From: Arsenophonus nasoniae DSM 15247
GTDB lineage: Bacteria > Pseudomonadota > Gammaproteobacteria > Enterobacterales > Enterobacteriaceae
NCBI RefSeq assembly: GCF_000429565.1
Contig: NZ_AUCC01000003.1
Span: 1-64,000, forward strand
Length of the DNA: 64,000 bases
Reading direction: 5' to 3'
Shown: positions 1 to 8,882 of the stretch, piece by piece
Layout: every line of letters starts with the position of its first letter
Numbering within the stretch: position 1 is the first letter of the stretch
The notes under the pieces: generated by a model
Seen by the model: the letters and a program-made list of their open reading frames with translations, nothing else
What the model was told of the DNA's origin: nothing
Database searches by the model: none
Translations under genes and position numbers: made by a program

Positions 1-942
1 GGTTTGGGTAGAAACAAAGCCTATGCAATTAACGAGGCTATTAGTGCAAATCAGTTATTGCTCAATGCAGAGAAAGTTAAGCCACTGACAGAAAGGATAG
101 ATGGACAAGGAAGTGTCTATTTCCATGAGTTTTTAGAGAGATATGAAGAAATATTGAAAACAAGGGGATTAAGAGAAAAAACATTAAAAGATTATAAAAG
201 TAAAGTATTAGCGATAAGAAAAGGAATTCTTGACGCACCAATAGAAAATATTTCTACTAAAGTGATCACCGATTTTATTCATACATACATAATTGACGGG
301 AAAACTTCCTCAGCAAGCATTTTCAGAATAACATTAAAAGATATATTCAATGAAGCATATTGCTTAGGAATTATAAATAATAATCCTGTTTTACCTACAA
401 AGTCACCAAAAGTTAAAGTACAAAGAACAAGGTTATCTTTAGATGATTTTAATTTAATTCTAGAATCAATAGATGATGAAGCACATTGGTTAACAATAGC
501 AATGAAGCTAGCTTTAGTTACAGGTCAGAGAGTGTCTGATATATCAAAAATGAAGTACGAAGATCTTCATGATGACAAGTTATGGATTATTCAACAAAAA
601 ACAGGAAGTAAAATAGCTATTCCTTTAACCGTTGAAATAATAGGTATTAAGCTATCAGCCATAATAAAAATTAACGAAAACGATTCAGAATATATTATTA
701 ATGATGCTGGCAAGAAAGTTTCAATAGAAAAAATATCAAAAGGATTTGCAAAATTAAGGGACAAAACAAATTTAACATGGGAAGGTACACCTCCATCATT
801 TCATGAAATAAGAAGTTTATCTGCAAGATTGTATACAGAGAAAAATGGCAGTGATTTTGCTCAAAAATTACTAGGCCATAAATCAGCGAAAATGACAGCA
901 AAATATCAGGATGATAGAAATAATGGATGGATTGAAGTATAA
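1..942 (+). CDS. int: lambda-type prophage integrase (5' end outside window)
   Basis: Tyrosine recombinase that integrates and excises a lambda-type prophage. The frame is open from base 1, and its first residues (GLGR) match lambda Int after about 45 residues, so the arm-binding N-terminus lies off the window. The core-binding and catalytic domains look intact: TGQRVSD carries the first Arg, KTGSKIAIP the Lys, HEIRSLSARLY the His-Arg pair, LLGHK the second His, and the Tyr follows in AKYQDDR. Similarity to lambda Int is strong along the whole reading. The stop codon is followed directly by attachment-site elements, the same order as lambda int-attP. The rest of this prophage should lie to the left of the window. 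Confidence 0.93.
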   Translation, partial: GLGRNKAYAINEAISANQLLLNAEKVKPLTERIDGQGSVYFHEFLERYEEILKTRGLREKTLKDYKSKVLAIRKGILDAPIENISTKVITDFIHTYIIDGKTSSASIFRITLKDIFNEAYCLGIINNNPVLPTKSPKVKVQRTRLSLDDFNLILESIDDEAHWLTIAMKLALVTGQRVSDISKMKYEDLHDDKLWIIQQKTGSKIAIPLTVEIIGIKLSAIIKINENDSEYIINDAGKKVSIEKISKGFAKLRDKTNLTWEGTPPSFHEIRSLSARLYTEKNGSDFAQKLLGHKSAKMTAKYQDDRNNGWIEV

Positions 943-945
943 TTC

Positions 946-975
946 ATAGTGAATGAACAGTGAATTATAGTGACA
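946..975 (+). promoter_or_regulatory. three tandem Int arm-type sites
   Basis: Three copies of a 9-bp word related to ATAGTGAMT start at 946, 957 and 967, so they repeat every 10-11 bp on one helix face. The complement resembles the lambda arm consensus AGTCACTAT. In lambda the P' arm sites also lie in tandem just past the int stop codon. The assignment rests on motif and position only. Confidence 0.55.
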
Positions 976-984
976 AAATAAATA

Positions 985-997
985 TAATTTATTGATA
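985..997 (-). promoter_or_regulatory. IHF site, candidate H' of the prophage attachment site
   Basis: The minus strand reads TATCAATAAATTA, a perfect fit to the IHF consensus WATCAANNNNTTR. It sits between the arm-type repeats and the presumed crossover core, as H' does in lambda. The core should then lie within about 1000-1036, before the next gene; I cannot define it without the other prophage end. Confidence 0.5.
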
Positions 998-1036
998 TAT
1001 AATAAAAAAATATTTTAGCATCTTTGGAGATAGAAG

Positions 1037-1867
1037 ATGGCGCACAATGAACAGCGAATGCTTTACCAATGGTTAAGCACCGGTTTAGCAAACGATAATT
1101 GTCGCATTCAGCTTGCGTATGTTGAAGGAGATGGCCAGTGGTGGTCGTGGCTATCCGAGGATTCGGTCGGTATTTGGTGTGATAATCCTAATTGGCAGCA
1201 GGCGCTACAAACTTATAGTGGTAGCGCTGATCCAAGCCTGGTTACTGAAGATTTATTTCCTTGTATTAGCGCCGCCTGGTTTGCATTACTTGGTGAAACA
1301 GTTAATGCAAGATTGAGCCAACAGCCGATTGATTACCGTTTGCCTAAGGGCATTTATCCTGTGATTACAGTAGACGAATGTCAATTTGTTGTCGTTAATA
1401 TTGGGTTGGAAAAATGGCAGGCGGCTTTCGCCAATTGGTCACCATTTGACGCTCCATCTGTGCAAGTGACGGTTAAATTGTTAGCCGGCTTTATTGCTGA
1501 TTGCGAAAATATTCGTCACAAGTATGGTTATTGGTTAGCGGGGGATGTGGATATTCGGCAAAACGAAGCATTATTATGGTGGCATGAACCATTAGCTATC
1601 GTTACATTAACCGATGTTAATCAACTATGGATAAAAGAGATTCGATCAGCGGTGACGTTTAACCAAATACCCTATTTAGCTCAGGTGGCCACCATTGATT
1701 TGCCACTAGCACAACTTTATACCCTGATCGCCGCTGAAAATTTGACCGGTAAGGTGACGTTAGAAACACGGGTTCGATTATTGCATGATGAACAACCCGT
1801 TGCTTGGGGAGAGTTATTAATCGCTCGAACTGGAACGGCATTTCACTGCCTGGAACTGGAAAAATAG
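1037..1867 (+). CDS. possible SctQ/SpaO-family type III secretion C-ring protein, orphan
   Basis: Protein of 276 residues with GGAGA 7 bases before the ATG. The C-terminal 60 residues resemble a SPOA domain of the SpaO/Spa33/SctQ family: a hydrophobic-charged alternation ending in AWGELLIARTGTAFHCLELE, which lines up with the GELV...LGVEI ending of SpaO. The middle part has the family-like GDV...LLWWHEP segment. SctQ proteins build the cytosolic sorting platform of type III secretion systems. No other secretion gene is next to it: a prophage end lies upstream, and the downstream side has none of the sctR/S/T genes that normally follow. It could be an orphan left after rearrangement, or an unrelated protein; the similarity is weak and judged by eye. 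Confidence 0.4.
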   Translation: MAHNEQRMLYQWLSTGLANDNCRIQLAYVEGDGQWWSWLSEDSVGIWCDNPNWQQALQTYSGSADPSLVTEDLFPCISAAWFALLGETVNARLSQQPIDYRLPKGIYPVITVDECQFVVVNIGLEKWQAAFANWSPFDAPSVQVTVKLLAGFIADCENIRHKYGYWLAGDVDIRQNEALLWWHEPLAIVTLTDVNQLWIKEIRSAVTFNQIPYLAQVATIDLPLAQLYTLIAAENLTGKVTLETRVRLLHDEQPVAWGELLIARTGTAFHCLELEK

Positions 1868-1963
1868 TTTTGCTGTTTTTTCTTGCCTCTTTTTCTAATG
1901 CAATAATATTGAAAATATTTAGCCTAGATAAAAGAGATAGAAAAAACAGTGCGTGTCAACAAG

Positions 1964-2191
1964 CTATATGTGCTCATGCTTATGATGACATGCAAGGGTA
2001 ATGCATTTAATTTTATCAGACAAATACAGCAGAATTAACGATACGACTACCGCGCCAATAAGGTATAAATAACCCGTGGCTTTATCATGCCAGTCGAATA
2101 AAAACATGCAGTAGAATGAGATTGATGATATTAACAGGAAAGCGATTATCATCAATAAGTATGACACAATCAGCGATAGGCATTTTTTCAT
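1964..2191 (-). CDS. small two-helix membrane protein
   Basis: Unrecognised 75-residue protein. The ATG at 2191 is chosen because GGAGG lies 5 bases upstream on the minus strand; the frame stays open 9 codons further up but without a better site. It begins MKKC, has one hydrophobic segment at about residues 5-27, a short polar turn, a second at about 40-58, and a His-rich tail (CHHKHEH). It could be a small inner-membrane protein or a lysis-like peptide. It stands alone between the SctQ-like gene (convergent) and the large toxin-like gene (same strand). Confidence 0.5.
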   Translation of the reverse strand: MKKCLSLIVSYLLMIIAFLLISSISFYCMFLFDWHDKATGYLYLIGAVVVSLILLYLSDKIKCITLACHHKHEHI

Positions 2192-2368
2192 ATAACCTCC
2201 TATTAGATTAGATGACAATATTATTTACATCTATCTTTCATTGATATGATCCTAACTATAGATGATTATTAACGGATCGTATAAAAAATTTAAATTTTTC
2301 ATAATATTTAATCTTTTTTGTTACCGTTAGCAATGCTCTTTTTAGGCTATTATCAAGTTTTTTATGAT

Positions 2369-5300
2369 TTAGCGCCAAGCGGATGGTTGAATTTTTTTCA
2401 AAACATCATGGCAGTGTTCGGTCGCGTAATCAATCATCTGGTTATATAAGGCGGCCGTACAAGTAAAGGCATTGTTGCAGCCAAGTAATCGATCTTTCCA
2501 ATCATTAAAGGTATTTTCTGTAATCAGAGTGGGATCAAGTTTGTGGGCTTTTTCCATTAAAGCGTAAGCATAATATCTGAGCATGAGTGGCGAATCCAAT
2601 TCGGTACCAAAAATAGCACTGGATGAATAGCGGGTAAAAACGGCGGATAAAGAGAGTAGGTGTTCAGCTTTATTGCGCTCGCTACTGGTTGTCAAATCAT
2701 ATAGTTTTATGATTTGGTTATAATTGTCATTTTTTAAGCTATAGCTGTGTTCAAGATCAAGCACATGAGCAAATATCTCCTTTAATCTCTGTTGTGAAGT
2801 CTCATCAATTAACTTTGTGGCAAAAGTATTGGATTTTTGTGCCTGAAAAAATAGCGCATTAAGTTGTTGGTCTAAATTTAATGTCTCAAGCAGCTTATTG
2901 AAGGTTGCTTGGTGTTGACTATAAGTAAAATGACTAGAAAATAGAGGGAAATCTTGGTTGAAGCATTCATCTAGACTGAATTGCTGAGAACTTAAATTTT
3001 CGCCATGCTGAAAAACAAAAATGTTATTCCACTTGGTTTCCAGATCAGGATCTAGCATTTTTGACAGATTATGTTCAGCAACCACTAATGTTCTACCTGC
3101 CTTGGTCGGAGAAAGTAATAGATAGTTTTGTGCGTTACTATCTGACCAATCTACCTTACCGGCAAAATCGCCAAATATTCCCTCAATTTGTTCATATTCT
3201 AGTTGTTGCTTTATTTCTGGTAGTTGTAAATATTTTTCATAAAGCTTGTTAGCCATGGTGGTAGTGACATTATCAATACCTGTTTGAGTTTTTGCGGCCA
3301 AGATCGTTTGAATAAAACTACTATTAAATTTTGCTGACGCCATCAGATCTGGGTGATGGCTAAAATGATTGAGAAAAATATTGATGAGAGCCGGGTGTGT
3401 TTTCAGCGTATTAATTAATTGGGTTGAGGGATTTGCCAGGTAGTTATCCATCAGTTTATTGACAAAATTGCTAATTTCTTTATTGGTTGTAAAAGATGGT
3501 TTTCCAAGAATGTCTAATAGCGGTAAAGTTACATGGTTGAGATTAATGTCAGGCTGGTCAAGAGAATGAATTAGCTGTAAAGCCAACTTATTTTTTAATT
3601 CCTGATACCTGTCATCAATGCTATTAAGACTGATTAGCAGACTGCTTTGGTTATTAAAATGATTAAGTACCCGATCTAGTTGATCCTCATCCCATTCATT
3701 AGGAAGGCGAAGAGTGAAACTATCATTTAAAGAAGCACCCGCAAAATTAGTGTTATAGATTGTTAGCTCTTTTAGGATAGTGTTACTCAGATCGGCATTG
3801 CTAACATCAGTGTCCTTTAGGTTAGCTCCGGTTAGATCGGCTTGATCGAAAATAGCCTCACGCAGGGTAAGATCATTCAAATAGGCTTTTATTAACTTGG
3901 CTTTGGTGAAATTTGTACCTTGCAGGTTAGCATGCGCCAAAGTTGCATCACTTAAGTCAACCATGCTCAGATTGGCGTTAGTCAAATTTGCACCTGATAT
4001 CGATGCTTGCGTTAAATTAGCACCCGTCAAATTACTATTTGTCAAGTTACTGTTGTTTAAATAAGCGCCTTCCAACCTGGCGTTATTCATGGCAGAATCG
4101 ACTAAATTGGTGTCGCATAAATTAGCCTTGGCTAAGTTAGCGCCTATCAATAGTGCTTCATTTAAGTTAGCCATCAATAGATTTGCATTAAATAATTGAG
4201 TCTGGTTCATGATTGCTTTTGCTAGATTCGCCTCCACCATGATGATATCTGTCAGGTTAGCATTACTTAGATTGGTACCTTGTAAATTAGCCTGAGCAAG
4301 GTTATGGTAGCCACCAAAAACTTGAGTAAGATTCAGATAACTTAAATCTTCACCGGATAAATTAAGGTTGATGTCAGGCCGCCTTTTGGCCAGTTGTCTG
4401 CTTAATGCTTGCAGCTTTTGCTGTTGTGATTGATAGAAACTAGAAGTATTAGATTCAGATAACCAGTTTTTAGCGGCTTCATTAGCCCTTTTGCCACCCA
4501 TGCCTTGGGTTTTTAATTGATAAAGCCGCTCACGTATTGACACTGGCGCTAATTCCAGCTCACCGGCCGAATTGCGCAGATATTTGCGGCCATAAAGGGT
4601 ATTCGTTTGCAGATTGATTTGTACCCAAATGTCTTTACCTCGCTGTTTACCGATCTGCACTACCTGAACTTCTTTTCCCAAATCCGGACGATAAGCTGTC
4701 TCCACTTTGTACGGGCTAGCCAACTCAACCGGCCAGTCTTGCGCTTTTTTTTTCAGTGCTTTAATTAATGGGGTTAATCCGTGAACTTTCTGTTGAAGCT
4801 GCTGTGCGGCATTTTTTAAGGCATTAATCCCTTTTATTCCTCCTGAGGTTAATAATTCAAAACCTGGATCTACACCATGTAAAAAAGTCACGCCTAAGTC
4901 CAGGTAAGTTTTAGCAGGTAAACGATTTGTGATGTGTGGAATACCAAATTTGACAAACTGTTTACCACTTTCACGTAATGCTTGCCGAAAAGTCACCTGT
5001 TTTAGTCCCGTTCTTACCCCATTAATAACAGCTTCTCCCAGTGCGACACTGAACCGATTACTTACTTGCACACCTTTGCCAAAAAACGGAAAAAAACTGA
5101 GTAGATCAAATGCACCCGCTTGTAGCGCCTTCTCTTTATTACCCTTTTGCGCCTCTGTGATCATCGAATAAAACGGAATAAGGCTTAAGAAAAAAGCATC
5201 CACTTTTTGCCGGGTAGTTTCTTTATAACCTTCCTGATGCAGTTTTTCGCATAATTTTTCCGCACGTCGCTTAACAAGCTTGTCGATCAGCATGTTTGGT

Positions 5301-7018
5301 TCTTCAGAAGCGGTTTTTAGGGTCAAAATGGAAGAGGTTTTTAATTTATAGTCATCATCATAGCGAACTTGATTATCATGATAAAACAGATCCAGAATAG
5401 CATCTTTATTGTCGTCAACCCGATGTAATTTATAACTACCTATGCCATGGTCTGTGGTCAATGCATACACCCGTTCTTTGCCGTTAAAGGTACACTTCAG
5501 CATATCAATCGATTCCGGCACGCGAGTCACAAATCCACCTGAATCCTTTATTCCTTGTCTTGCCGCTGGTAGTAACGGGACACCTCGCAAACTATCAATG
5601 GCATTAAATTCAACCGCCACCAATTGAATGTCAGCTTGTTGCATAAAAATTTGTTCTTCTTCGCTAAGAGAATTAAAGGTCTGGGGGAGCAGGAGCTTTT
5701 CTATCTGTGCGGTAAGCTCAGCAATTTGTTGGTTTTGATATTCAAACACCTTATCAATATTGGGTAATAATGGCTTCTCACCTTGCCTGTTTTTGTATTC
5801 AACCTCTCGATTTTTATACAAATAGTCATTTAACCAACCTTCATCAATATCATGTTCTTTTAATTGTTGGCGGGCAAGCTCTGGCCGCGATTGCCAATTC
5901 GGTAACAAAGTAAGCAGTTTGATAAAAGGGTTATTTTGGTCAGATTGCTTTAAATAATCAAAATAACTGTCATAAATGGATGCCTTGGCTAACGGTATCG
6001 CTAGCGCGCTATTTTCGCGATTTAACTGGTCATGGATTAGAGCGGGTAATTTGAAGTATTGATTATACTTAGCCGGGAGAAGTTGTTCCTGTAAAAGTGC
6101 GGCCAGCAGCATACCGTTATTGCTAATGTCTTCCAGGCTCATGGTATTAATTTCAGCGCCGCTTTCATTGAGTAATGTTAAACCGGCATGCAGATAGCCC
6201 CATTCTGGATGATTTATCATCATTTTGGACAGTAATTTTTGTTGCTGCTCGTCGTCAGTTTGCAGCATAAAGGTTGGTATAATGCGATTGATAACCTGTT
6301 GTTGATAATAAATACGGGCTTGTGATGACAATTTATTAGGTGTGTGATGATTATTTAGTTGATTGAATAACCGACGTTGCAGATTAGCATGATGGAAAAG
6401 GGAATGTTCCCGTAATTGGATATCACTGATCTGTTTTAGCAGCCAGGCTTCCGTTGACATACCGAATAGGGCGTATTGTAACCAATTGGCAATGATGGCT
6501 TGTTGCCGAGCAGAAGAGATTTTTTCTCCTTGCTTAGCACCATATTCACCTAACGGCTGTAACAATAACCTGACAAGAGCAGTTATCTTCTCTTTATCAT
6601 CTTGATAGCGGGTCAGATAATCAATGACAGGGTTTACCAGTGAAAGGGTTTGTGTTGCGTTATCATGTTGGTCGAGTGGATAGCCCTCTTTAATTAATAA
6701 GGAACGTAAGCGTTGATTCTGTTCATCATAGACGAGTTTATTAAAATCATGAGTGTTGAGCGATAATATAGGTTTAGGCTGATAAAACGATTGATTAATA
6801 ACCGCTACCATACCATCGTTATCTCTGGCGGCGCTATTTGACAATGGAGTTTGCGCTGTTTCTGGGCTCTGTTGTATCGGATTGGTTAGCGTTGTTTCGC
6901 TGCTCGTCACCTGTTTTTCACTGGCGCTCTTTTTGTTCTCTGTTTTTTGGTGCCAAGTAGGATCGAATATAGACAAAAGCCTGGGAGATAGTGAAGGCGT
7001 TGAATCGATAGGTGGCAT
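2369..7018 (-). CDS. giant dermonecrotic-toxin-like pentapeptide-repeat protein, candidate effector
   Basis: A 1549-residue protein. The ATG at 7018 is preferred over a GTG six bases upstream because AAGGA then sits 8 bases away. The first 70 residues are Ser/Thr/Gln-rich and disordered, as in type III-secreted proteins. Residues about 80-600 are a helical region. Around 600-680 comes a hydrophobic stretch (FFLSLIPFYSM, then DLLSFFPFFGKG) typical of the dermonecrotic toxin / membrane-targeting module of Pseudomonas-type toxins, followed by a KEVQVV...LYGRKYL segment also usual there. Residues about 880-1105 are some 40 pentapeptide repeats of the A(N/D)LXX type. A unique helical C-terminus of about 440 residues follows. 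No catalytic motif was recognised. Delivery into host cells is an inference from family and neighbours. Confidence 0.7.
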   Translation of the reverse strand: MPPIDSTPSLSPRLLSIFDPTWHQKTENKKSASEKQVTSSETTLTNPIQQSPETAQTPLSNSAARDNDGMVAVINQSFYQPKPILSLNTHDFNKLVYDEQNQRLRSLLIKEGYPLDQHDNATQTLSLVNPVIDYLTRYQDDKEKITALVRLLLQPLGEYGAKQGEKISSARQQAIIANWLQYALFGMSTEAWLLKQISDIQLREHSLFHHANLQRRLFNQLNNHHTPNKLSSQARIYYQQQVINRIIPTFMLQTDDEQQQKLLSKMMINHPEWGYLHAGLTLLNESGAEINTMSLEDISNNGMLLAALLQEQLLPAKYNQYFKLPALIHDQLNRENSALAIPLAKASIYDSYFDYLKQSDQNNPFIKLLTLLPNWQSRPELARQQLKEHDIDEGWLNDYLYKNREVEYKNRQGEKPLLPNIDKVFEYQNQQIAELTAQIEKLLLPQTFNSLSEEEQIFMQQADIQLVAVEFNAIDSLRGVPLLPAARQGIKDSGGFVTRVPESIDMLKCTFNGKERVYALTTDHGIGSYKLHRVDDNKDAILDLFYHDNQVRYDDDYKLKTSSILTLKTASEEPNMLIDKLVKRRAEKLCEKLHQEGYKETTRQKVDAFFLSLIPFYSMITEAQKGNKEKALQAGAFDLLSFFPFFGKGVQVSNRFSVALGEAVINGVRTGLKQVTFRQALRESGKQFVKFGIPHITNRLPAKTYLDLGVTFLHGVDPGFELLTSGGIKGINALKNAAQQLQQKVHGLTPLIKALKKKAQDWPVELASPYKVETAYRPDLGKEVQVVQIGKQRGKDIWVQINLQTNTLYGRKYLRNSAGELELAPVSIRERLYQLKTQGMGGKRANEAAKNWLSESNTSSFYQSQQQKLQALSRQLAKRRPDINLNLSGEDLSYLNLTQVFGGYHNLAQANLQGTNLSNANLTDIIMVEANLAKAIMNQTQLFNANLLMANLNEALLIGANLAKANLCDTNLVDSAMNNARLEGAYLNNSNLTNSNLTGANLTQASISGANLTNANLSMVDLSDATLAHANLQGTNFTKAKLIKAYLNDLTLREAIFDQADLTGANLKDTDVSNADLSNTILKELTIYNTNFAGASLNDSFTLRLPNEWDEDQLDRVLNHFNNQSSLLISLNSIDDRYQELKNKLALQLIHSLDQPDINLNHVTLPLLDILGKPSFTTNKEISNFVNKLMDNYLANPSTQLINTLKTHPALINIFLNHFSHHPDLMASAKFNSSFIQTILAAKTQTGIDNVTTTMANKLYEKYLQLPEIKQQLEYEQIEGIFGDFAGKVDWSDSNAQNYLLLSPTKAGRTLVVAEHNLSKMLDPDLETKWNNIFVFQHGENLSSQQFSLDECFNQDFPLFSSHFTYSQHQATFNKLLETLNLDQQLNALFFQAQKSNTFATKLIDETSQQRLKEIFAHVLDLEHSYSLKNDNYNQIIKLYDLTTSSERNKAEHLLSLSAVFTRYSSSAIFGTELDSPLMLRYYAYALMEKAHKLDPTLITENTFNDWKDRLLGCNNAFTCTAALYNQMIDYATEHCHDVLKKIQPSAWR

Positions 7019-7323
7019 TATCACGATCCTTTATGTAATTAAAACATGAAAATATAGGAAATAACGATTAAATACTTTCATAAAAAAACTTTTGCTATTT
7101 ATTTATAGGATCTAATAAATAACAGACGGGTTGATGAAGAGAGCAAGGTGAATGTTGGCTAAGGATGGCTATTATTTTTATAATGCCTATTTTAAATACG
7201 TCAATCGGCTCAGATAGTGTAAGTGTATGATTGGTTAAATATGATCTGGTTATTTCTTTATATTGTCATTGATTGTTGAATGCAGAATTGATCAGTTGAG
7301 TTTATCTCAACTGATCAACGAAT
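7019..7323. other. AT-rich spacer
   Basis: Holds the leader of the toxin-like gene (AAGGA at about 7027-7031 on the minus strand) and the hairpin after the efflux gene. I see no open frame with a ribosome binding site. Confidence 0.5.
7288..7318 (-). terminator. perfect 13-bp hairpin after the efflux gene
   Basis: Arms TTGATCAGTTGAG and CTCAACTGATCAA surround a 5-base loop, 6 bases past the stop codon of the minus-strand efflux gene. There is no clear T-run, so it may protect the mRNA end or be a weak terminator. Confidence 0.5.
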
Positions 7324-8508
7324 TTATAATTTTTGAAATTTAGTTAGCATTAACGCCATGCTAGTAACTAAAATTAAAATATAAACCATCCATAGATATA
7401 AATTCATTTCAATAAAGAAACTACCTATCCCACCGATGATAGAAGGAATGACTAAGGAAGCTGAACCCATTAACGCTGAGGTTGCTCCCAGGTTATTTTT
7501 TTGGCTACTCATTGTTAGATAGGTATATAGAGATTCGAATAATCCACCAGTAAACATAATGATGGCAAAGAATGCAAAGAAAGTGATGGTATTATTTTGG
7601 TAGATAAATATAGGAATAAATAAAATTATTAATATTTGCAGTGATCTTAGCCAAATGGATAAAATTTTTGTGGCACTAAATTTCCGTAGCAATTTGCTGG
7701 ATAAAAATGCGCCTGCCAATAAAAAAAGCCCGATAATAGCCGAGTAGATACCGAATATTGAGGCGCTAGCACCAAATTTGATCATAAAAATAAATGGCGC
7801 CGCGGTTACATAACAATAAATTAATGAAAAAGATAAACCAAGTGATAAACAGGGGAAATAGAATTTAGGTTGGCAGGCAATATGTTGATATATATTGCTG
7901 GTTTTGCGCCAAGAAAAAGTTGTCCGTTTTTTTACGGTTAACGTTTCAGGAAAAGAAAAAAAGACATAGACAATGGTAATCAAGACGTAGATAAAAATTA
8001 AACCGAATATACTGCGCCATCCCCATAAATCATTGATAAAACCGCCAATTAATGGTGACGCAATCGGGACAAAGCCTTCAATCGTAATGATGATGCTATA
8101 GAGTAAAGCGGCAATAGTTCCTCGCGAAACGTCACGTACCGCGCTGACTGAGGTGACTAGGGTGATTGAAATGCTTAATCCTTGAATAACACGAATAACA
8201 AGGAAAGCTGGTAAACTTTCAGTTTGTGTTAACATGAATGTTGCTGCTGCATAGATAGTTGCACCTGTTAGCATAATTTTGCGGCGACCGATGGCATCGG
8301 AAAGCGGACCAAAGATTAATTGCCCTAAGCCGATTGCCAAGGTATAAACCATAATTGAAAGCTGGGTTGATGAGAGACTTTTATTAAATTCTTTTGCGAT
8401 ATCAGGAATCGAGGGCAAATAAGTATCAACCCCTAAAATACCCATCATAGTGAGTAATGCTAAGCCAAAAGTAAAGAAAGACAGCGTTTGTCTGTTAATT
8501 TTTTTCAT
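7324..8508 (-). CDS. Bcr/CflA-type MFS multidrug efflux transporter
   Basis: Twelve-helix major facilitator of 394 residues, the usual size of the Bcr/CflA drug:H+ antiporters. Helix 1 carries the DTYLPSIPDIA signature of this subfamily; the loop between helices 2 and 3 has GPLSDAIGRRK, the MFS motif A; helix 5 has the antiporter-type stretch near SPLIGGFI. It should export drugs or host-derived toxic compounds across the inner membrane. The start is preceded by AAGGGA at a good distance. It is a single-gene unit closed by a hairpin. The substrate cannot be read from the sequence. Confidence 0.88.
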   Translation of the reverse strand: MKKINRQTLSFFTFGLALLTMMGILGVDTYLPSIPDIAKEFNKSLSSTQLSIMVYTLAIGLGQLIFGPLSDAIGRRKIMLTGATIYAAATFMLTQTESLPAFLVIRVIQGLSISITLVTSVSAVRDVSRGTIAALLYSIIITIEGFVPIASPLIGGFINDLWGWRSIFGLIFIYVLITIVYVFFSFPETLTVKKRTTFSWRKTSNIYQHIACQPKFYFPCLSLGLSFSLIYCYVTAAPFIFMIKFGASASIFGIYSAIIGLFLLAGAFLSSKLLRKFSATKILSIWLRSLQILIILFIPIFIYQNNTITFFAFFAIIMFTGGLFESLYTYLTMSSQKNNLGATSALMGSASLVIPSIIGGIGSFFIEMNLYLWMVYILILVTSMALMLTKFQKL

Positions 8509-8849
8509 AAATATTTCCCTTAATAGAAAATTTTATTTCAAGCATGCAGGAAAATTTCAGGATCGATATTCAAACGGAGTTGCTGCTAACTAGCAAACTT
8601 TTCTATTTTTTGTTGAGCTTTAATTTAGTTTTATCCGGTTTGTTGGTTTTTAAATCGTATTTGATTAAAATCATACAAATCTAGTAAATTAAAATGCATC
8701 TACGTTACAGCATGAGCGTTTTAAATTAGTGGCATATTGATGAATAGAAAGCGATAGCTTAAAAAAGCAATCACAATGCGGGAATAAGCTAGCGAATAAC
8801 TGGACTTTATTTTTTAGGGTAATTTTAATCGGCAGACTTTAATAATCGT
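8509..8849. other. AT-rich spacer upstream of the efflux gene
   Basis: About 340 bases. Besides the efflux-gene leader at its left edge and the magnesium-transporter terminator just beyond its right edge I see no gene, repeat or clear operator. Confidence 0.4.
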
Positions 8850-8874
8850 AAAGGCTCGGTAACTGACCGAGCCT
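8850..8874 (-). terminator. terminator of the magnesium transporter gene
   Basis: Perfect 9-bp GC-rich stem (AGGCTCGGT / ACCGAGCCT) with a 5-base loop, 9 bases past the stop codon. On the minus strand it is followed by TTTACGATTATT, a weak U-tract. Confidence 0.65.
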
Positions 8875-8882
8875 GTGGTTTG

